From: Burkholderia sp. Ax-1719
GTDB lineage: Bacteria; Pseudomonadota; Gammaproteobacteria; Burkholderiales; Burkholderiaceae
DNA length: 64,000 bases
Direction of reading: 5' to 3'
Assembly (NCBI RefSeq): GCF_011753055.1
Contig: NZ_VWWJ01000028.1
Span: forward strand, 27,419-91,418
Below, one piece after another: positions 33,871 through 44,073 of the stretch (position 1 is the stretch's first letter; each line of letters begins with the position of its first letter). The notes beneath the pieces were generated by a model. It was not told the origin of the DNA. It did no database searches and saw only the letters and a list, made by a program, of their open reading frames with translations. A program made the translations under genes and the position numbers.

Positions 33871-34275
33871 TTAGCGCGCCGATTTCGACAGGCGGTGTCC
33901 CAGTCCCAGGTTGGATACGATCTGCCAGGTGTAGACGCGCGAATAGTGCACGCCAAATTGCCTGCCGATCAGCTCACGCACGCGGCTATTGGTCCAGGCG
34001 TCGCTGGGGAAGCCGTGTTCGCGGGCGGAACCGTGCAGCGCGCCTGCAATCCAGCCTAGCGCAGCCTGATCGAGCACGGAAGGTCGGCCGCCCACGCTCA
34101 TCTGCTGTAGCGCAGTGAGCCCGCCGTCTTCGACGATGGTTTTGTATCGGCGCACCGTCTGGGCGGAGAGGTGCAGGGAATCGGCCACGGCGTTCACCGT
34201 TGCGCCATCCACCAACATCTGGCCGGCAGCCATTCGGCGCGCGACGCTGGGCAAGTTCTCGGTTCTGGTAAGCAT
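33871..34275 (-). CDS. Helix-turn-helix protein, IS630-transposase-like N-terminal remnant
   Basis: 134 residues from the ATG at 34275 (a TTG at 34290 is possible). The sequence has LPSVARRMAAGQMLVDGATVNAVADSLHLSAQTVRRYKTIVEDGGLTAL in the first half and SVLDQAALGWIAGAL then WTNSRVRELIGRQFGVHYSRVYTWQIVSNLGL in the second, the tandem helix-turn-helix layout at the N-terminus of IS630-type transposases. The DDE catalytic domain is absent and no inverted repeats are seen, so this is either a decayed element or a domesticated DNA-binding protein. Base composition is like the host, suggesting long residence. Confidence 0.7.
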   Translation of the reverse strand: MLTRTENLPSVARRMAAGQMLVDGATVNAVADSLHLSAQTVRRYKTIVEDGGLTALQQMSVGGRPSVLDQAALGWIAGALHGSAREHGFPSDAWTNSRVRELIGRQFGVHYSRVYTWQIVSNLGLGHRLSKSAR

Positions 34276-34944
34276 GTGATCACTCGTCAACGAAAGATTC
34301 CGGTCATGCGGCTTACGGAAGCGCCGCTCCAGTCAACCCTCTCAGTGCATGCGGGTCTAGTCGCTTGCTACGGTCCTGCAAAGCTGTTGCGTCATGCGGG
34401 GCCATCGCGGACGGCGAAACGAGGCGCCCATAGTGGGCGCTTGCGGATTGGCCTGGAGTGATTCGGCGACACAGGGTCCAGGTTCACCCGCAGCGGATAT
34501 TAATAATTGTTTTTGTATGGATTGTGTATAGCTGGCGGAAAAATAGTCTGCTTGACTTAGCGTTTTTCCTGGACTATCGGAAAAAATGATCGTGTCCGAT
34601 TCGCTCAACAATGCGTGCCGCCATCGCACATTTGCGCCACGATCGACCCAATCGGCGGGTTTTCACAACGTTTGCAATCCTTTTTATCGCCCCGATTGCA
34701 TGACGAATGCCACTTAACGGCATCGAATCGGAAAATTTGTGCAGAATGCCTTTTCCGAATCGGTATGAATGGAATTAAGCGGCTCTTTTCGATTCGGATA
34801 AACGGGTTTGCCGGATTCGCTTAATAACGTATTTCGCAATACGGACTTATGCGAACTGGTTATCGCTAAACCGCCGGAACGCCCGGGACTGTGTGTCTTG
34901 ATCTACACGCGACCTTGCAGCGAACCGCTTGACGGCTATTGGGG
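34276..34944. other. Gene-free AT-rich stretch with inverted repeats
   Basis: 669 bp without a credible gene. From about 34480 to 34860 it is clearly AT-richer than the rest of the window. It holds an 8-bp inverted repeat TCGGAAAA (34728-34735) and TTTTCCGA (34751-34758), another TCGGAAAA near 34577, and several CGATTCGG/CCGAATCG copies. It may be a silenced promoter region or the scar of a mobile element. Confidence 0.5.
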
Positions 34945-35340
34945 ATGAACAAGGAACTCGAAGACAAGGTTGAACGTTTGCTGCGGCGCGCGGCGGGCCG
35001 GCGCGGCCTGGTGCCGTATGGCACGTTCCACGCGCTGTTCGCGCAGGATGTGCCGCTGCGTGAGCGCTACGAGAAGCTGGAAAACGCGGCAGCCGCATTG
35101 TGTGCGCCGCAGGTGGCCGATTACGCTTCGTTGCTCGCGACCGATTCGGGCCTGCCAGGCCCCGACTTCTACACGCGTTTCAGACGGCTGCATTCGGAGC
35201 GTTATTACGCCACGCTCGGGGCTGACCGTCATCGCATGCTCAAGCTCACGGAGAAGCGTCAACTGGCGAGCGAAGAACGCGAGCGGGTCTACGATCACTA
35301 TCGCAGCGCCGTGCTTGCGCCGGCGCTGCACGAAGCCTGA
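34945..35340 (+). CDS. Conserved-looking hypothetical protein
   Basis: 131 residues from the ATG at 34945 (TTGGGG precedes it; the ribosome site is GGGG). Highly charged, probably all-helical and cytoplasmic: NKELEDKVERLLRRAAGRRGLVPYGTFHALF, then ERYEKLENAAAAL and LTEKRQLASEERERVYDHYRSAVL. No membrane helix, signal peptide or recognised motif. Codon use is GC-rich as in neighbours, unlike the AT-rich region in front of it, so it is likely an expressed gene. I do not recognise its family. Confidence 0.6.
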   Translation: MNKELEDKVERLLRRAAGRRGLVPYGTFHALFAQDVPLRERYEKLENAAAALCAPQVADYASLLATDSGLPGPDFYTRFRRLHSERYYATLGADRHRMLKLTEKRQLASEERERVYDHYRSAVLAPALHEA

Positions 35341-35452
35341 ACACACAGGTTCGAGTGCCGGAAACCGGCATCGAATAGATATTTCGTTATGCGTAACAAT
35401 AATCCGTGCCGACATTTATCCAGATAGCTATCTAGCCCGAGGAAATCCTGTC

Positions 35453-36064
35453 ATGAGAATCAACGACCGATCGAGGAAAGCGCCGCGTTTAAGTGCCTTG
35501 CTGGTTGCATTGGCGATGTCCGCGCCGCTCTATGCGCAGACCGCGTCGGCGCCCGATGCCGCGGCAAGCGCGCCCACCGGCTTGTTGCAGGTGGGCGAAG
35601 TGCAGACCGTGGCGCATGTGGTGAGCGTGGATGCCGCCAACAATGCGGTGACGCTGCGCGGCCCGCAAGGCAGGCAGACGACGGTAGCGGTGGACCCGGC
35701 GGTGGCGAACGTCAGCAAACTCGCACCCGGCGATCAGGTCAACATTCTCTACAGGGAAGCGTTGTTGTTGCGCGCTGACAAGGTGGACGCGAAGGGCATT
35801 CGTGCACGCGTGGAAACGACTGCCGAGACTCCGGCCTCGGATGGCGTGACGGCAGCGGCGCGTTCGGTCCAGGTGGTGGCAACGGTGCAGAAGATTGACC
35901 GCAAGCACCGCAAGGTGACGTTGCGCGGCCCAACGCGTACCGTTGTGGTGGACGTGCCGAAGGACGTTCCGCTCGAAAAGCTCAAGGTGGGCGACAACAT
36001 TCGCGCCGATTATGTGGGCGCGACGGCGGTGGAAGTGATGCGCAACGGCGCGCGCGTGGAATAG
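35453..36064 (+). CDS. Periplasmic protein with two tandem beta-barrel-like repeats
   Basis: 203 residues from the ATG at 35453, with GAGGAAA upstream. A signal peptide (LSALLVALAMSAPLYAQ) is cleaved after about residue 28. Two copies of the same unit follow: VVSVDAANNAVTLRGPQGR...LAPGDQVNILYREALLL (about 55-108) and VQKIDRKHRKVTLRGPTRT...LKVGDNIRADYVGATAVEV (about 145-195), sharing V-x-x-[IV]-D-x-x-x-x-x-V-T-L-R-G-P and a K-[LV]-x-x-G-D turn. This looks like a duplicated small beta-barrel (OB or PRC-like) domain. Function unknown; a perfect hairpin at 36074-36099 follows. Confidence 0.8.
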   Translation: MRINDRSRKAPRLSALLVALAMSAPLYAQTASAPDAAASAPTGLLQVGEVQTVAHVVSVDAANNAVTLRGPQGRQTTVAVDPAVANVSKLAPGDQVNILYREALLLRADKVDAKGIRARVETTAETPASDGVTAAARSVQVVATVQKIDRKHRKVTLRGPTRTVVVDVPKDVPLEKLKVGDNIRADYVGATAVEVMRNGARVE

Positions 36065-36073
36065 CAAGAGATA

Positions 36074-36099
36074 GGGCGCGCCTGACACCAGGCGCGCCC
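36074..36099 (+). terminator. Hairpin after the duplicated-domain gene
   Basis: GGGCGCGCCTG (36074-36084) and CAGGCGCGCCC (36089-36099) pair perfectly around ACAC, 9 bp past the stop. No U-tract, so termination strength is uncertain. Confidence 0.6.
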
Positions 36100-36129
36100 G
36101 GCGCATGGCGGCAAACGCCAGCGCTGCGA

Positions 36130-36369
36130 TCAATCCACGCGATTGCGATCGCGCGCGAGGATCGATACGTACACAGCCGTTGAAACAATGATGACGATTG
36201 CGCCGGTCACCACCTTGGCGTGATTGAATTCCACCAGCCCGATCACGGCAATGGCAATGCCTGTTGCCGAGCCCAGCGTGCCGATGGCAGCCACGAGAAT
36301 GCGCAGCTTGCTCCAGACGCGATGGCGTCGTTCCGGCCCGGCGCCCGCTCTCAGTCGATCGAAGATCAT
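36130..36369 (-). CDS. Small two-helix membrane protein
   Basis: 79 residues with AAGGA seven bases before the ATG. Two hydrophobic helices, ILVAAIGTLGSATGIAIAVIGLVEF (about 24-48) and VVTGAIVIIVSTAVYVSILA (about 53-72), joined by a short loop and flanked by Arg-rich ends, place it in the inner membrane with both termini in the cytoplasm. No family recognised. It converges on the duplicated-domain gene and may be independent. Confidence 0.6.
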   Translation of the reverse strand: MIFDRLRAGAGPERRHRVWSKLRILVAAIGTLGSATGIAIAVIGLVEFNHAKVVTGAIVIIVSTAVYVSILARDRNRVD

Positions 36370-36578
36370 GGTGGTCCTTCCCGTGGATGACGGCCGGTGA
36401 CATCAGGCAATCCCATGGCACACCCGTGGCAAACCGGTGGCAGACCCGTCACAGCAAGCAGCCCACCGGCCGACTCGAATCAGAAGACTCGAATCGATTA
36501 TAGCGATCGGGGCATTCTGCGCTTTCAGGGCGCTCGCGCGGCGCCCCGTCGGGAAAGTTTTCGCGCACATTTGCGCGC

Positions 36579-36596
36579 GTTTAAGTTTGTCTTAAT
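36579..36596 (+). promoter_or_regulatory. TTTAAG-N5-CTTAAT box in front of the candidate small RNA
   Basis: TTAA at 36581 and 36592 stand exactly 11 bp apart within GTTTAAG and TCTTAAT. The form matches the boxes at 8835 and 22751 and the PmrA/QseB type of site. Confidence 0.45.
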
Positions 36597-36701
36597 TTTG
36601 CGGAGCCATCATGGGTCCGTCGGGTCGATTCGATAGTCGATTCGCGGTTGTTCTTCACGTCCCCTGTTTAGCCGCCGATGTCTTATCGGCGGCTTTTTTT
36701 T
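36597..36701 (+). ncRNA. Candidate small RNA ending in an orphan terminator
   Basis: A segment of about 100 bases with no open frame worth translating begins after the TTAA box and ends in a classic intrinsic terminator. It contains two TCGATTCG copies, which would be single-stranded upstream of the terminator stem. The 5' end is a guess from the box position. No homology to a known RNA is claimed. Confidence 0.4.
36671..36701 (+). terminator. Strong plus-strand intrinsic terminator without upstream gene
   Basis: GCCGCCGAT (36671-36679), loop GTCTT, ATCGGCGGC (36685-36693), then eight T. On the minus strand there is no U-tract, so it does not serve the convergent gene at 36760. Confidence 0.85.
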
Positions 36702-36759
36702 GCGCGCAAGTTTAGCTTTCGCCAGGTTTGCAACCGTGCGGGACAACGCCGATGACGGC

Positions 36760-37353
36760 TTACTCGTGCTCGGGGAAGCCCGCGCGCCCTTGCGTCAGGT
36801 CGCGCAGCGCGTCGCGTGCGGCGTCCACGGCCGTCACAGGCATCTGGATCGTGAGCCGCACCGTCATGGTGTAGCGGCTGTCCACCAGCGTGTACTGGGC
36901 CTGTTCGATCCAGTGGCGCACATGCGTTTCTTCGGCATAGCTCACTTCCACCGTTAGCCGGGCCTGCGCCACGCGCTCGACGCGCGGCGCGTCCTGCAAG
37001 GCGCTCGCGATGGCGTCGGTGTAGGCGCGCACCAGGCCGCCCGCGCCCAGCTTGACTCCGCCGTAATAGCGCACCACGGCGGCCAGCACGCCGTCCAGAT
37101 CGTGATGGCGCAGCACTTCCAGGATTGGCCGGCCAGCCGTGCCGGAGGGTTCGCCATCGTCGGACATGCCGGACTGGCCGCCCGCGAGCAGCGCCCAGCA
37201 GACGTGCGTGGCAGTCGGGTGTTCTTCGCGCAGGCGGCGCAATTCGATCATGGCCGCGTCGCGGTCGGCGACCGGAATCGCCAGGCCAATAAAGCGGCTC
37301 TTGCGGATATCCAGCTCCGCGCTGACGGTGGAGGCGAGGGTGTAAGTGGGCAA
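36760..37353 (-). CDS. IMPACT/YigZ family protein
   Basis: 197 residues. KSRFIGLAIPVADRDAAMIELRRLREEHPTATHVCWALL and the signature DDGEPSGTAGRPILEVLRHHDLDGVLAAVVRYYGGVKLGAGGLVRAYTDA are those of the UPF0029/IMPACT family (E. coli YigZ), with a ferredoxin-like C-terminal domain. The eukaryotic relative regulates the translation-control kinase GCN2; the bacterial role is unsettled. A stop codon lies 42 bp upstream in frame and no ATG or GTG lies between, so translation must begin at the TTG at 37353 or at a rarer codon. Confidence 0.88.
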   Translation of the reverse strand: MPTYTLASTVSAELDIRKSRFIGLAIPVADRDAAMIELRRLREEHPTATHVCWALLAGGQSGMSDDGEPSGTAGRPILEVLRHHDLDGVLAAVVRYYGGVKLGAGGLVRAYTDAIASALQDAPRVERVAQARLTVEVSYAEETHVRHWIEQAQYTLVDSRYTMTVRLTIQMPVTAVDAARDALRDLTQGRAGFPEHE

Positions 37354-37657
37354 AGCAGGCAGGACGGCGTGGACGAAACCGTCATGTTAGCGGATGCGGC
37401 CGAGAGCGCCGCCAACGCCCCGCCCCGCACGGAAAACCTGCGACCACAAGACGCGTTCCCATATCTTGACAATATCTGTAATGGATTCTTGCGGCTTGTG
37501 CTAATGACGCATCGGGAGCGAGGCCCGATAATGACGTTCGTGACGGGTCTAGCTCTGGCTGGGGCGATGCCGAACTCCTCATTCGGTGATCCGTCATTTC
37601 CCGAATTCTTCACGCTGCGCCCCATTTTCCGGCGGCGCGCGCCTTCCCCGTAGCATC

Positions 37658-37763
37658 CAAAAAAATCCCGGTCGGGACGCTGTCCATGGACCGGGGTTCA
37701 TAAGGCTCGCCTGTTCTCAAGAGGCGATTCCACCTTACGCCCATCAAAAATCCATCGCAACGC
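37658..37763 (-). ncRNA. Candidate structured RNA downstream of acnA
   Basis: Between two minus-strand terminators. On the minus strand, AAGG-TGGAA-TCGCCT pairs with AGGCGA-G-CCTT around a 9-base loop (about 37699-37733), then CCCGGTC/GACCGGG (37689-37695 and 37667-37673), with GGAC/GTCC pairing inside it, ends in a run of seven U. It could be an independent small RNA, a processed 3' product of acnA, or a leader acting on the IMPACT gene. Confidence 0.4.
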
Positions 37764-37791
37764 GAAAAAAAAGCCCGACTTTCGCCGGGCC
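37764..37791 (-). terminator. Intrinsic terminator of acnA
   Basis: On the minus strand GCCCGGCGAAAGTCGGGC, a GC stem with a GAAA loop and one mismatch, is followed by eight U. It begins about 50 bp past the acnA stop. Confidence 0.8.
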
Positions 37792-37843
37792 CTAAGTGTG
37801 ACCGCACCCGTTGCCGGGCGCGGCACCTGCAAAAAAGCTTTGC

Positions 37844-40561
<2,718 letters not shown>

Positions 40562-40672
40562 GGTGTTTTCCTTCGTTTAATCGCGGAAATAACGCTTTAC
40601 TACACGTGTGCTGCTGATACTTTTATCTGCCTGGTTTGTTGTCTGGTAGCGGCCTCGGGTGGGCGAGACTGC

Positions 40673-42124
40673 TCAGATCACATACAAGTCTACGTATTCA
40701 TGCACCGGCATGGCGTCAAGCCGTGCCGCATCGAGCGAAACTTCAAGAATGGCCTGCTGCTGTTTCGCCGCAAAGCGGCGCGCGAGGTTCGTGCGGAACT
40801 TCTCGACCAGCAGCGGGATGCCTTCGTCGCGGCGACGACGATGGCCGATTGGGTACTCCACCACGACTTCGGGCAGCGTCGTGCCGTCGTTCAGCTCGAC
40901 GGTGAGCGCATTCGCAATCGAACGCTTCGCTGGGTCGTGGTAATCCTGCGTGAACTGCGGGTCTTCGACACAGACCATCCTGGCGCGCAAGGCGTCGATG
41001 CGCACGTCGCGCGCCACCTCGTCTTCGTAGTCGGCGGCGGTGAGGCGGCCGAACAGCAGCGGCACGGCCACCATGTACTGGATGCAGTGGTCGCGGTCGG
41101 CGGGATTCGCCAGCGGCCCGGTCTTGTCGATGATGCGGATCGCCGCTGCGTGGGTGCGGATGGTGATCCGCTTGATGTCTTGCGCCGTCCTGCCTTGCTG
41201 CGCGAGCTGGCCGTGCAGCGTCATGGCGGCTTCAGCGGCAGTCTGGGCGTGGAATTCGGCGGGGAACGCAATCTTGAACAGCACGTTTTCCATCACGTAC
41301 GTGCCGTAGGGGCGCTGGAACCGGAACGGCTGGCCCTTGAACGAGACGTCGTAGAAGCCCCAGGTCTTTGCCGTGAGCGCTGACGGATAGCCCATCTCGC
41401 CGGTCTTTGCGATCAACGCGAGGCGCACGCCACGCGAAGTGGCGTCGCCGGCCGCCCACGATTTGCGCGAGCCGGTGTTGGGCGTGTGACGATAGGTGCG
41501 CAGCGCCTGGCCATCGACCATCGCCAGCGAGACAGCATTGATGAGTTCGTCGCGCGTGAGGCCGAGCAGTTGCCCGGCCACGGCGGTCGAGGCGAGCTTG
41601 ACCAGCAGAACGTGGTCGAGACCGACCTGGTTGAACGCGTTCTCCAGCGCCATGCAGCCCTGGATCTCGTGCGCCTTCACCATGGCTTCAAGCACATGCT
41701 TCATGGTGAGCGGCGGCTTGCCCTGCGCCACGGCCGTGCGCGAGAGCCAGTCGGCGGTCGCGAGGATCGCGCCCAGGTTATCCGACGGATGGCCCCACTC
41801 GGCGGCAAGCCAGGTGTCGTTGAAGTCGAGCCAGCGGATCATCGCGCCAATGTTGAAGGCGGCCTGAACCGGGTCGAGCTGGAATGAGGTGCCGGGCACT
41901 TTCGCGCCGTGCGGGACGATCGTGCCTGGCACGATCGGTCCCAGCAGGCTGGTGCAGGCAGGGTAGGAAAGCGCTTCGAGTCCGCAGCCGAGCGTGTCGA
42001 TCAGGCAAAGCCGCGCCGTCGACAGCGCGAGCGCACTGTTCACCGGCGCATTCAGGACATAGTCGACGATGTCGACGAGAACCTGATCCGGCTGCGGCCT
42101 GACGTTGGCGGCGGGTGCGGACAT
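40673..42124 (-). CDS. prpD: 2-methylcitrate dehydratase (MmgE/PrpD family)
   Basis: 483 residues, the length of PrpD. The all-helical first domain carries DTLGCGLEAL, FNIGAMIRWLDFNDTWLAAEWGHPSDNLGAILATADW and YRHTPNTGSRKSWAAGDATSRGVRLALIA; the second has RITIRTHAAAIRIIDKTGPLANPADRDHCIQYMVAVPLLFG. It dehydrates 2-methylcitrate to 2-methyl-cis-aconitate and often citrate as well. The methylcitrate partners prpB and prpC are not here; acnA follows, which can complete the isomerisation. A gap of 18 bp follows the MliC-like gene. Confidence 0.95.
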   Translation of the reverse strand: MSAPAANVRPQPDQVLVDIVDYVLNAPVNSALALSTARLCLIDTLGCGLEALSYPACTSLLGPIVPGTIVPHGAKVPGTSFQLDPVQAAFNIGAMIRWLDFNDTWLAAEWGHPSDNLGAILATADWLSRTAVAQGKPPLTMKHVLEAMVKAHEIQGCMALENAFNQVGLDHVLLVKLASTAVAGQLLGLTRDELINAVSLAMVDGQALRTYRHTPNTGSRKSWAAGDATSRGVRLALIAKTGEMGYPSALTAKTWGFYDVSFKGQPFRFQRPYGTYVMENVLFKIAFPAEFHAQTAAEAAMTLHGQLAQQGRTAQDIKRITIRTHAAAIRIIDKTGPLANPADRDHCIQYMVAVPLLFGRLTAADYEDEVARDVRIDALRARMVCVEDPQFTQDYHDPAKRSIANALTVELNDGTTLPEVVVEYPIGHRRRRDEGIPLLVEKFRTNLARRFAAKQQQAILEVSLDAARLDAMPVHEYVDLYVI

Positions 42125-42142
42125 CGCGGCTTTCCGCGGACC

Positions 42143-42676
42143 TTACTGGCCCGATGCGCCGCTCGCCGGTGCTGCGCGGTTGGCCGGGTTCAGGGCGTTT
42201 GCCTGAGTCGGCGCCATTGCGCCTTGCTGCATTGCAGCAGTCTTGCACTCGTCGGCCAGACGCGAGCTGTCCTTGTCCGAGAACAGCATGGCCTTGGTCG
42301 GGATCACGACCAGGTCGAGGCCGGTAGCGGCGTCGTGGAAACGGTCTGCGCCCGTCGTCGTCGATTGACGCGGCAGGTTGTAGTTCTTGTTCGCCCAGTG
42401 AACGGTGACGATCTGGTCACGCGCCATGTCGCCCTTCAGGTCGAACTGCATGCCTTCTGCGCAGCTCCAGTGTTCCGAACCTTCCGGCACTGCGTCGACC
42501 TTCGCTTCCTTGGCCGGGTTGGCCTTGCGCTTGATGATGCGGTGCTTCGGTGCCGGCTTCGCGGGCTTCTTTGCCGTCGTCGTCGACGTGGTGCCTTGTG
42601 CGGCGGCGTCGGTTGCGGCCAGCAGCATCGTCGAGGACAGCGCGCCAATGACGGTAGCGATCAGCAATTTCTTCAT
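42143..42676 (-). CDS. Periplasmic MliC-like (lysozyme inhibitor-type) protein
   Basis: 177 residues with a signal peptide (LLIATVIGALSSTMLLAATDAAAQ). After a Lys/Pro-rich linker (about 30-55) comes one domain with HWSCAEGMQFDLKG, VHWANKNYNLPRQSTTTGADRFHDAATGLDLVVIPTKAMLFSD and DECKTAAM. The Cys pair, the W-x-x-x-x-Y-x-L-x-R strand and the S/T-G-x-R/D-F turn resemble the MliC fold, an inhibitor of c-type lysozyme, but the assignment is by eye. Odd in being placed between TCA-cycle genes. The Ala/Gln-rich C-terminus is disordered. Confidence 0.6.
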   Translation of the reverse strand: MKKLLIATVIGALSSTMLLAATDAAAQGTTSTTTAKKPAKPAPKHRIIKRKANPAKEAKVDAVPEGSEHWSCAEGMQFDLKGDMARDQIVTVHWANKNYNLPRQSTTTGADRFHDAATGLDLVVIPTKAMLFSDKDSSRLADECKTAAMQQGAMAPTQANALNPANRAAPASGASGQ

Positions 42677-42871
42677 GGAGTCGGACCTTTATGTCTCAAA
42701 TCGGTTGAACAGTGCGCGGCCACGGGCTGTGGCCGCCGGTTGCACTGCGCGCGCCCCGTGAGCGCGCAGCGGACGCTATTTTCACCTATTTATCGGCACG
42801 GATTTCAGTTTTTCCGGTGCGTAAAAAAAATGCTCGGGCCGGTTCTGTGCGAACTCATGCACGCCCCGGCC

Positions 42872-43873
42872 TCATGCCGCCGCGCCCTCGCCGAAGAGCG
42901 GCGCGGCCTCCGTCGGCACGGCGCGGCCGGTCGAGCGCGCGCGGCGCAGCACCGACCAGTAATACCGGTAGCTGGCGCGGTCGTGCAGCGTGTCGCCGTG
43001 GCGCGTCGGGCCCCACTGGGCGTGCTGCGCGGCCAGCAGGATGTCGGCGGCGGTGACAATTTCCTCGTTGCGCGGCGCAAACGCGGCCACGATGGCCGGA
43101 ATCTGCGCGGGATGGATGCTCCACATGCGCGTGTAGCCGAACTCGTTGCGCGCACGCTGGGCGTCGTTGGCGACGGTCGTCATATCGCGCACTTCGGTGC
43201 TGACGTTGTGTGACGGAACCTTGCCGAACGCATGGCAGGCCGCGGCGATTTCAAGCTTGGCGCGGCGCACGAGCGGATGGTCGAACTGGCCGGGCGAGCG
43301 CATCGCGCTGTCGGGAATCGCGCCGTCATGCGCAGATACGAAGTCCATCAGGCCGAAGCTCAGCGATTCGACGCCGCGCAGCGCGGCCAGATCGAAGGCG
43401 CGCGCGAGCGCGCCGTGGGTCTCGACCAATAGCTGTACGGGAATGGCTTTTTCGATGCCCATTTCCACGCGTGTGGCTTCGATGAACGCGGTCATCTCGG
43501 CCGCGTCGGCCACGGCACGGATCTTTGGCAGCATGATGAACGCCGGCGAACGCTTTGCGGCGCGCAGGATCAGGCGGACGTCGTCGCGCCAGTGCGGGTG
43601 GTGGAAATCATGGATACGCACGCCAACGCGCCCGAAGCGGTCGTGTTCGCCGCCCAGCATCGACGCGACGAGTTCCGCATGTTCGGCCTCGTGGCCAACC
43701 TGGGCGCCGTCTTCGCAGTCGAGTGTGATATCGAAAACCGGGCCCAGCTCCTGCTGCAGCGCGAGGGATTTGAGCATCAGCTTCTCGCTGCCGGCGTAGT
43801 GATCGCACGCGGGCAGGAGAGTGGGGGGAGCTTCGCCGTCAAACAACACTTCCGCGGGGAGGATGGCGCGCAT
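42872..43873 (-). CDS. HpcH/HpaI aldolase - citrate lyase beta-like (CoA ester lyase)
   Basis: 333 residues from the ATG at 43873; an in-frame TTG at 43957 is less likely. FDITLDCEDGAQVGHEAEHAELV, FIMLPKIRAVADAAEM, PVQLLVETHGALARAFDLAAL and LSFGLMDFVSAHDGAIP match the TIM-barrel family of CitE and malyl-CoA/citramalyl-CoA lyases, with Asp and Glu metal ligands. It probably cleaves or forms a malyl-CoA-like ester in the cytoplasm. It lies between mdh and prpD, so malyl-CoA, citramalyl-CoA or a methylcitrate-related substrate are all conceivable; the sequence does not decide. Confidence 0.85.
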   Translation of the reverse strand: MRAILPAEVLFDGEAPPTLLPACDHYAGSEKLMLKSLALQQELGPVFDITLDCEDGAQVGHEAEHAELVASMLGGEHDRFGRVGVRIHDFHHPHWRDDVRLILRAAKRSPAFIMLPKIRAVADAAEMTAFIEATRVEMGIEKAIPVQLLVETHGALARAFDLAALRGVESLSFGLMDFVSAHDGAIPDSAMRSPGQFDHPLVRRAKLEIAAACHAFGKVPSHNVSTEVRDMTTVANDAQRARNEFGYTRMWSIHPAQIPAIVAAFAPRNEEIVTAADILLAAQHAQWGPTRHGDTLHDRASYRYYWSVLRRARSTGRAVPTEAAPLFGEGAAA

Positions 43874-44073
43874 CTTCGGCGTCAGGGGATGAGGGTTGTG
43901 GAAAAAACCTGATTCGTATGCGTCCTGCGTTCGGCGTAGTGAACAAGCCGGGGGCAAGGCGCGTGCGGATCAGTGCGCGGGACGGAGGGCGTGTACGGGT
44001 GGTACGGCCCAAACCCGCGCATGAACCGGAAGCCGCCGCATTGCAACGGCATTCCGGTTGGCCTGCATCGAGC

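Larger units (their letters stand above)
36370..36759. other. Intergenic region with a candidate small-RNA unit
   Basis: 390 bp without a protein gene. It carries a TTAA box (36579-36596), a direct repeat TCGATTCG-atag-TCGATTCG (36625-36644), and a strong plus-strand terminator at 36671-36701 that no upstream gene within 500 bp explains. Confidence 0.6.
37354..37843. other. Region between acnA and the IMPACT gene: tandem terminators
   Basis: 490 bp with no credible protein gene. It holds the acnA terminator (37764-37791), a second minus-strand terminator (37658-37695) and a structured segment between them. A TTGACA near 37464 on the plus strand has no good -10 element. Confidence 0.6.

Noticed and set aside
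33871..34860. Intact insertion sequence
   Set aside because: No DDE domain, no terminal inverted repeats and no target duplication were found around the HTH gene, so only a remnant is supported.
37504..37653. Small plus-strand frame following a TTGACA element between the IMPACT gene and acnA
   Set aside because: No -10 element at proper spacing, no ribosome site, and it runs across the minus-strand terminator A-tract.
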